8,874 nucleotides of DNA, from NCBI GenBank assembly GCA_002358575.1, contig DEPD01000060.1, forward strand, positions 1 to 8,874. Reading direction: 5' to 3'. This DNA comes from Lachnospiraceae bacterium UBA3401. Lineage in GTDB: Bacteria; Bacillota; Clostridia; Lachnospirales; Lachnospiraceae. The position numbers and the translations under genes are program-made. The stretch's first letter is position 1. Every line of letters starts with the position of its first letter. Below the pieces are notes generated by a model that was not told where the DNA came from, ran no database searches, and saw only the letters and a list, made by a program, of their open reading frames with translations. Positions 5,776-8,874 of the stretch are shown piece by piece.

Positions 5776-5970
5776 ATGGCTTTAGAGCAAAAAGAGAAAA
5801 AGCGATTTGTAAGATATAAAGAGGGCGCAGAGCTTTATGGCGTATGCCAGTCTACATTTGAGAAGTGGGCAAGAGAAGCTGGAGCAACTTGCAAGATAGG
5901 AAAAGCGGTTATTGTGGATTGTGAAGTTTTTGAAAGATATTTGGAAACATTCAGAGTTCCGGCACAGTAA
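5776..5970 (+). CDS. xis: excisionase-like small protein (DUF6462/Xis type)
   Basis: A 64-residue basic protein of the family placed just before int in Tn1549-type elements. KRFVRYKEGAELYGVCQSTFEKWAREA (~9-35) is the winged-helix/HTH part, where RYKEGAELY is the family signature. IGKAVIVDCEVFERYLETFR (~41-60) gives the wing and the usual ending 'V(D/N)...F..YLETFR'. The start has GGAAGG about 6 bases upstream. Xis proteins bend att DNA and steer Int towards excision; that role is inferred from family and position. The family is also annotated simply as DUF6462. Unlike compact xis-int operons, a repressor gene lies between it and int here. The preceding 17-bp inverted repeat may regulate it. 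Confidence 0.8.
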   Translation: MALEQKEKKRFVRYKEGAELYGVCQSTFEKWAREAGATCKIGKAVIVDCEVFERYLETFRVPAQ

Positions 5971-5978
5971 ATAAATGT

Positions 5979-5999
5979 AGGAGGAAGCTGTGGCTTGAT
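5979..5999 (+). promoter_or_regulatory. orphan Shine-Dalgarno after xis
   Basis: GTAGGAGGAAGCTGTGGC just after the xis stop contains a strong AGGAGG and a GTG at a suitable distance, but the frame ends after two codons (GTG GCT TGA). It looks like a leftover translation start, perhaps of a gene once coupled to xis. This is an inference from a short match. Confidence 0.3.
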
Positions 6000-6028
6000 A
6001 TTTGTTTCTATAATCTGTTTCATATTAA

Positions 6029-6074
6029 CGTATTACAAAAAGTCCTTGACATTTCGTATTACAGAAAGTATAAT
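6029..6074 (+). promoter_or_regulatory. consensus sigma-A promoter with two operator-like direct repeats
   Basis: TTGACA (6046-6051) and TATAAT (6069-6074) are separated by exactly 17 bases, a full consensus promoter. Two direct 15-mers, CGTATTACAAAAAGT (6029-6043) and CGTATTACAGAAAGT (6055-6069), differ at one base and have a 26-bp period. The first ends just before the -35; the second fills the spacer up to the first base of the -10. A repressor bound here would block polymerase. The adjacent ribbon-helix-helix protein is the obvious candidate. Confidence 0.85.
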
Positions 6075-6103
6075 GGCTTATAGATGCAAGGGAGGAATTG
6101 CTT

Positions 6104-6274
6104 ATGGGCAAAATGGGGCGTCCGAAGTCGGATATAATTAAGGATAGAATCGTAACAATAAGAATGTCTGATGAGGAGCATAGCAGGCTGAAAGAGTATT
6201 CCAGAAAGCATCAACAGACTATAACAGAAACAATTAAAGAGGGAGTCAACTTATTGTATAAGACTCGCAATTAA
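6104..6274 (+). CDS. ribbon-helix-helix (Arc/CopG-type) repressor between xis and int
   Basis: A 56-residue protein with the ribbon-helix-helix layout: basic N-arm GKMGRPKSD (2-10), beta strand DRIVTIRMSDEE (14-25), helix A HSRLKEYSRKH (26-36), then TITETIKEGVNLLYK (39-53) as helix B. Alternating R/V/I/R residues of the strand would contact the DNA major groove, as in Arc, CopG and MetJ. GGAGG at 6091-6095 lies 8 bases before the ATG. It is driven by a consensus promoter carrying two near-identical repeats, so autorepression is likely. It ends 40 bases before int, and both are probably on one transcript. It could limit Int level after integration, or act at att: CGTATTA from its operators recurs, inverted, in the att repeats. 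No gene symbol is recognised. Confidence 0.85.
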   Translation: MGKMGRPKSDIIKDRIVTIRMSDEEHSRLKEYSRKHQQTITETIKEGVNLLYKTRN

Positions 6275-6286
6275 GGCGCAGGTTCT

Positions 6287-6308
6287 CTCCTTTCCAAACA
6301 GAAAGGAG
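6287..6308 (+). promoter_or_regulatory. hairpin sequestering the int Shine-Dalgarno
   Basis: CTCCTTTC (6287-6294) pairs perfectly with GAAAGGAG (6301-6308) around a 6-base loop. The right arm contains the whole int ribosome binding site, AAAGGAG, with the ATG 6 bases beyond. In the mRNA this should lower int translation unless the stem is opened, for instance by ribosomes finishing the gene that stops at 6274, or when transcription starts elsewhere. Confidence 0.7.
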
Positions 6309-6314
6309 CAGCGT

Positions 6315-7556
6315 ATGGCAAAGTCAAGAAAAGACAGTAAGGGACGGGTATTGCGAAAGGGGGAAACGATTCGTAGTTCAAATGGGATGTACCAATATGC
6401 TTATACAGATAAATTTGGTAAGCGGCAGTATTTATATGCTAATGATTTGGTAACACTCCGCCAGAAGGAAGAGGAATTATTGCGTGACAGATTTGATGGG
6501 ATTGATAGCCAGACTGCTAAAAACCAGATTTTGAATGATGTGTTTGACAAGTATATGGCTACCCGGAAAGATTTGGCGGCAAGAACTTATGCGGGATATA
6601 TGTATCAATACAATGCGTATGTCAGACCAACTTTAGGAAGGCGGAAAATCAAAGATATAAAGTATTCGGATGTCTTGTACTTTTACAAGGTACTTATGGA
6701 GGAACACAATTTAAGCTATGGAACAGTCGAACATCTGCAAAGGGAGTTACACCCGGCTTTTGAAATGGCATTAAGAGATTGTGTTATTCGGACAAATCCG
6801 ACACACAATGTTTTGGGGCAGCTAAAGAAGCAGACAGGGGCAAAAAGAGGTGTGAGAAATGCCCTGACACCAGAACAGCAGCGAGCTTTCTTGGAGTTTA
6901 TGGACGGACACCCGGTCTATGACCACTGGAAACCAATCTACACATTCTTCATTGGAACAGGTGTCAGAGTGGGTGAGTTAAGTGGATTGACTTGGAAAGA
7001 TATTGATTTTGACAATGGCTTTATCACAATAGACCATGCGGCGGTTTATTTCGCTGGCAGGTTGAATAAGACAGATAAGAGAATCTATATATCTACGCCA
7101 AAGACAGAAGCAGGTATTCGCAAAATCCCGATGGTAAAGGAAGTGCGGGAGGCACTTGATGAAATCAAGCAATATCAGCATGAAAATGGTATTTATTGCA
7201 AGGCAGAGATTGACGGTTATAGTGACTTTGTGTTTTTAAATCGCTTTGGCAATGTGTTTTTACAGCAGGATTTAGACAGATCGTTAAGCAGAATCATTGA
7301 TGCATATAATGATGATGCACTTCATAAGGCGGCATTGAAACATAAGGAAGCATTGGTTTTACCACACTTTACCTGCCATAGCCTTCGCCACACCTTCTGC
7401 GCCAGATTTTGTGAGAATGAAACAAATCTGAAAGTGATTCAATCGGTAATGGGGCATATTGATATAGGAACTACGATGAACATTTATGCGGAGGTTTCAG
7501 AAGCCAAGAAAAAGCAATCAATGGAAGCATTAGCAGCAAAGTTAGATTTATTTTAG
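6315..7556 (+). CDS. int: tyrosine recombinase (ICE integrase, Tn916/Tn1549 type)
   Basis: A 413-residue integrase, a normal length for this family. Residues ~1-60 form the small arm-binding domain (GETIRSSNGMYQYAYTDKFG, three-strand fold). Residues ~68-165 are the SAM-like core-binding domain. Residues ~185-400 are the catalytic domain. The catalytic residues are all visible: R218 (GTGVRVGEL), K263 (TPKTEAG), H355 and R358 (CHSLRHTF), H381 (MGHIDIG), and the nucleophile Y391 (MNIYAEV). It cuts and rejoins att sites for integration and excision. The start is set by AAAGGAG at 6302-6308, which is buried in a hairpin. Downstream lie repeats that are candidate arm-type sites, then a hemZ fragment, suggesting hemZ as its target. 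It is intact, so the element may be mobile. Confidence 0.97.
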   Translation: MAKSRKDSKGRVLRKGETIRSSNGMYQYAYTDKFGKRQYLYANDLVTLRQKEEELLRDRFDGIDSQTAKNQILNDVFDKYMATRKDLAARTYAGYMYQYNAYVRPTLGRRKIKDIKYSDVLYFYKVLMEEHNLSYGTVEHLQRELHPAFEMALRDCVIRTNPTHNVLGQLKKQTGAKRGVRNALTPEQQRAFLEFMDGHPVYDHWKPIYTFFIGTGVRVGELSGLTWKDIDFDNGFITIDHAAVYFAGRLNKTDKRIYISTPKTEAGIRKIPMVKEVREALDEIKQYQHENGIYCKAEIDGYSDFVFLNRFGNVFLQQDLDRSLSRIIDAYNDDALHKAALKHKEALVLPHFTCHSLRHTFCARFCENETNLKVIQSVMGHIDIGTTMNIYAEVSEAKKKQSMEALAAKLDLF

Positions 7557-7737
7557 AAATAGTGTATGTTATTGGAGAGTCCTTTAGGACGTTCCAGTAC
7601 ATCAAAATAGTTGGCAGTACATCAAAAGTACATCAATCATATAAGAATAATACCCGATAATACGGTGTTTTCCACGAAACGGAAAAGAGGAAATACTTGA
7701 TAATACCGTATGATAAGTGATAATACGGGGAAGGGGG
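7557..7737 (+). other. int-proximal att region
   Basis: Non-coding. Three direct AGTACATCAA copies (7596-7605, 7616-7625, 7627-7636) are followed by four ATAATAC copies (7647, 7657, 7700, 7720). A TTTTCC/GGAAAA hairpin (7668-7673, 7681-7686) sits between inverted ATACGGT (7660-7666) and ACCGTAT (7705-7711). Tn916-family ends carry arm-type Int sites in this position, so these are read as Int, Xis or accessory-protein sites. The crossover itself is probably near 7727-7745, where hemZ homology starts. Confidence 0.6.
7595..7636 (+). repeat. AGTACATCAA direct repeats (candidate Int arm sites, right)
   Basis: CAGTACATCAAAA occurs twice exactly (7595-7607, 7615-7627), 20 bases apart; a third AGTACATCAA follows at 7627-7636, 11 bases on. 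Spacing near whole DNA turns puts all on about one face. The same 10-mer reappears at 7951-7960, on the other side of the hemZ fragment. Confidence 0.75.
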
Positions 7738-7911
7738 TTGATTATGGAAGAGAAACAGACCATCGTGGCTTGCGGAGCCGGTTCGATTTCCAAAAGGGTG
7801 TACTCAGACGGTCAGATTGAGCGGTGTGAGAATGTGAAAGATGTGGCTCTATATATACAAAAAATAGATGAAATGATTGAGAGGAAACGGAAGCTGCTCA
7901 CAGATTTTTAA
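7738..7911 (+). pseudogene. hemZ: 3' fragment of hemZ (coproporphyrinogen dehydrogenase), likely ICE integration site
   Basis: These 57 codons plus stop read LIMEEKQTIVACGAGSISK at the start and end in KDVALYIQKIDEMIERKRKL with a short tail. This is the characteristic C-terminus of HemZ, the radical-SAM, oxygen-independent coproporphyrinogen III oxidase-like enzyme of Firmicutes (about 470-500 residues). The catalytic N-terminal part is absent. Homology stops upstream at the TTG codon at 7738, right at the int-proximal att repeats. An open frame from GTG 7717 exists but has no Shine-Dalgarno and is not a separate gene. AGTAC repeats begin at the hemZ stop codon. The fragment is either displaced chromosomal sequence or, more likely, a replacement 3' end carried by the ICE that rebuilds hemZ on integration. 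Identification is from memory of the family, without alignment. Confidence 0.75.
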
Positions 7912-7988
7912 GTACTTCTTCATTCCCTCAAAGTACAAGAAATGGTGGAAAGTACATCAAATTTTTACTTGATAGTACGGAATAATAC
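7911..7988 (+). repeat. phased AGTAC repeats (candidate Int arm sites, left)
   Basis: AGTAC occurs at 7911, 7932, 7951 and 7974, with periods of 21, 19 and 23 bases. The copy at 7951 is a full AGTACATCAA as on the other side. A further ATAATAC follows at 7982. TACTTGATAGTAC (7966-7978) resembles TACTTGATAATAC (7694-7706) on the int side. All are in the same direction as the int-side copies. Confidence 0.65.
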
Positions 7989-8021
7989 GCAATAAATGTG
8001 AAAACCTGAATATTGTGCCTT

Positions 8022-8062
8022 AAAGGACAATCTTATTCTAATGAATGGGACTGTCCTTTTTT
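8022..8062 (+). terminator. intrinsic terminator after hemZ end / before left-end ICE genes
   Basis: AAAGGACA (8022-8029) pairs with TGTCCTTT (8052-8059); the loop holds a smaller ATTC/GAAT stem, and six T follow (8057-8062). It would stop hemZ transcripts, or transcripts crossing the joint from int, before the DUF6075-like gene. Confidence 0.75.
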
Positions 8063-8103
8063 GTTATAGTCAAATAACAATTTTAATTGAAGGAGGTTCA
8101 TGT

Positions 8104-8622
8104 ATGAACAACACAGCGTTAAGAGCAGGGGTGCAGAGCGCCAACAACACACACATGGTTTTTGCAGACGAGGAACATGAGAAATTTTATTATGAAAAAT
8201 TGGAACAGGCGAGGCATCAGGACTGCTATCACAAGGCTTTGATTTACATTCTTGGTATATCAGAGGATACAAGGAATCATTTCAGCCAGATTTACGATAT
8301 GAAGTCCGGGTACATCAAAACGGAATGTCTGCATCAGGGCTGGCAGACAAGCGGAAGTGTCAGGGTGGTAAGGCTTGCATTTAACCTTTACACGGACGGT
8401 ACGCCAAGCGTTGATGACTATAAACGCAAGGACGAGCAGATTGACGAGTGCAGGAGGTATTCCGTAAGCGATATTTTCTGCTGCGGCTATGCCTTGTACT
8501 TCTGGCAGGGTATCCAGCTCCGTTATCCGGAATACTGCCGGGAACAAAGATCTGTAGAGGAAATCCTTGCAGAAATGGAGAGGAAACGTGCTGAAAATTC
8601 GACTGATGGGAACAAGGAATGA
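8104..8622 (+). CDS. DUF6075-family protein, ICE left end
   Basis: A 172-residue soluble protein with no signal peptide or membrane segment. ICE proteins of the DUF6075 family share the opening block VFADEEHEKFYYEKLEQAR (~18-36), the centre YHKALIYILGISEDTRNHF, and the later segments LHQGWQTSGSVRVVRLAFNL and YSVSDIFCCGYALYFWQGI. The function is unknown; from the repeated occurrence in ICEs next to parA it may serve maintenance or transfer. ATG 8104 is chosen because AGGAGG at 8091-8096 lies 7 bases before it; the in-frame ATG at 8041 falls inside the terminator loop. The end overlaps the next gene by 35 bases, so they form an operon with parA. Confidence 0.8.
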   Translation: MNNTALRAGVQSANNTHMVFADEEHEKFYYEKLEQARHQDCYHKALIYILGISEDTRNHFSQIYDMKSGYIKTECLHQGWQTSGSVRVVRLAFNLYTDGTPSVDDYKRKDEQIDECRRYSVSDIFCCGYALYFWQGIQLRYPEYCREQRSVEEILAEMERKRAENSTDGNKE

Positions 8623-8764
8623 TATTAAGTGGTTCGAGAAAATCCTGAAAAGACAGCTGAAAGTTGTCGTGACGGAATTTTCCGAACTATACAGGAACAA
8701 AGGGACTAACAGGTTTTACAGGGCTTATGTGGAAGTGCAGAAAGCGAATGTAAAGGAAAAATAA
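8588..8764 (+). CDS. small DUF3970-like protein
   Basis: A 58-residue basic protein starting at GTG 8588. LKIRLMGTRNDIKWFEKIL (2-20), then VVVTEFSELYRNKGTNRFYR (~27-46), then a YVEV strand, gives a small alpha/beta pattern seen in YvzF/DUF3970-like proteins; this assignment is from pattern memory and is moderate. Function unknown. The GTG is chosen over ATG 8567 because family similarity begins at LKIRLMGT and GAGAGG lies a few bases upstream. It starts inside the DUF6075-like gene and ends 21 bases before the parA start, so all three are probably co-transcribed. Confidence 0.75.
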   Translation: MLKIRLMGTRNDIKWFEKILKRQLKVVVTEFSELYRNKGTNRFYRAYVEVQKANVKEK

Positions 8765-8785
8765 ACAAACCGGAGGAATAAGACC

Positions 8786-8842
8786 ATGTGTAAAGTGATA
8801 GCAATAGCAAACCAAAGGGGCGGAGTGGGCAAGACCACATAA
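8786..8842 (+). pseudogene. parA: parA (ParA/Soj-type ATPase) broken after codon 18
   Basis: ATG 8786 with GGAGG (8772-8776) upstream begins MCKVIAIANQRGGVGKTT, the N-terminus and deviant Walker A loop of ParA-type partition ATPases typical of Tn1549 ICEs. The frame then hits TAA at 8840-8842. The usual signature Lys of KGGVGKTT is Arg here. After ACCACA the next 34 bases are AT-rich and do not continue the protein in frame. Two readings are possible. One is a frameshift, since AGC GCT AAC just after could encode the expected S-A-N. The other is an insertion, since TAAGCGC resembles the GTAAGCG ends of IS66-family elements. The window ends too soon to decide. A normal ParA has ~250-280 residues. 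Confidence 0.75.
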
Positions 8843-8874
8843 GCGCTAACTTTTGCATATTCATAAATTTTATG

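Larger units (their letters stand above)
1..7737. mobile_element. Int-proximal (right) portion of a Tn916/Tn1549-type ICE
   Basis: The order cargo ABC transporter and regulators, XRE repressor, sigma-70 region-4 protein, HTH_16 protein, xis-like gene, tyrosine integrase is the standard int-proximal end of Tn916/Tn1549-superfamily ICEs. The left limit is outside the window. The right limit is placed where hemZ homology begins (TTG codon at 7738), because int-proximal att repeats end just before it. The exact crossover could lie some bases to either side. No conjugation genes are seen in this part; they would be expected at the opposite end. Confidence 0.8.
7738..8839. mobile_element. left-end segment of a Tn1549-type ICE joined head to tail
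   Basis: DUF6075-like, DUF3970-like and parA genes in this order are typical of the end of Tn1549-family ICEs opposite to int, ahead of the mobilisation and type IV secretion genes. Here they follow directly after an int end, separated only by att repeats and a hemZ 3' fragment. This fits a circular ICE form or two ICEs in tandem. The right limit is where parA homology breaks at the window end. Confidence 0.6.

Noticed and set aside
7595..7730. CRISPR array
   Set aside because: Repeats are only 7-13 bases with 10-20 base periods and no regular spacers; an att repeat cluster explains them better.
7717..7911. Separate 64-codon gene starting at GTG 7717
   Set aside because: The first seven codons are att repeat sequence without a ribosome site; the remainder is a hemZ C-terminus, so it is a fragment, not a gene.

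Overview
The window looks like part of an integrative and conjugative element (ICE) of the Tn916/Tn1549 superfamily from a low-to-mid GC gut Firmicute, most likely a Lachnospiraceae-type Clostridia. The reasons are strong AGGAGG-type ribosome binding sites, the gene families present, their order, and a hemZ fragment of Clostridia type. Identifications are from reading the sequence; no database search was run.

Layout. Positions 1-2332 are cargo: the 3' part of a two-FtsX-domain ABC permease overlapping a receiver-only response regulator. Positions 2416-2899 hold a leader peptide and an OmpR-type winged-helix protein with no receiver. A bidirectional terminator separates it from a converging small XRE regulator (2919-3119, probably once longer). 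Positions 3356-3691 encode a small protein of unknown function. Positions 3792-5337 form the regulatory module: an XRE repressor on the minus strand, a 525-base divergent control region and leader, a sigma-70 region-4 protein and a HTH_16-type protein. This matches the orf9/orf7/orf8 layout of Tn916. Positions 5338-5775 are a hairpin-rich, mostly non-coding stretch. Positions 5776-7556 are the recombination module: a xis-like gene, a 56-residue ribbon-helix-helix repressor with a consensus promoter and two operator-like repeats, and a tyrosine integrase whose Shine-Dalgarno sequence lies inside a hairpin.

The most interesting region is 7557-8062. Directly after int come phased AGTACATCAA and ATAATAC repeats, then the last 58 codons of hemZ (coproporphyrinogen dehydrogenase), then more phased AGTAC repeats beginning at the hemZ stop codon, then a terminator. 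After that come the left-end genes of a Tn1549-type ICE (DUF6075-like, DUF3970-like, parA). Int-proximal end, target-gene 3' end and left-end genes are therefore joined head to tail. This is what an attP junction (excised circle) or a tandem ICE array would look like, for an integrase that inserts into hemZ and carries a replacement hemZ 3' end. parA breaks after codon 18 at the very end of the window, through a frameshift or another insertion.

How the parts may work together (inference): XRE represses the sigma/HTH operon; release of that repression leads to transcription towards xis; the ribbon-helix-helix protein separately sets int level and may also act at the att repeats; Int and Xis then recombine at hemZ.
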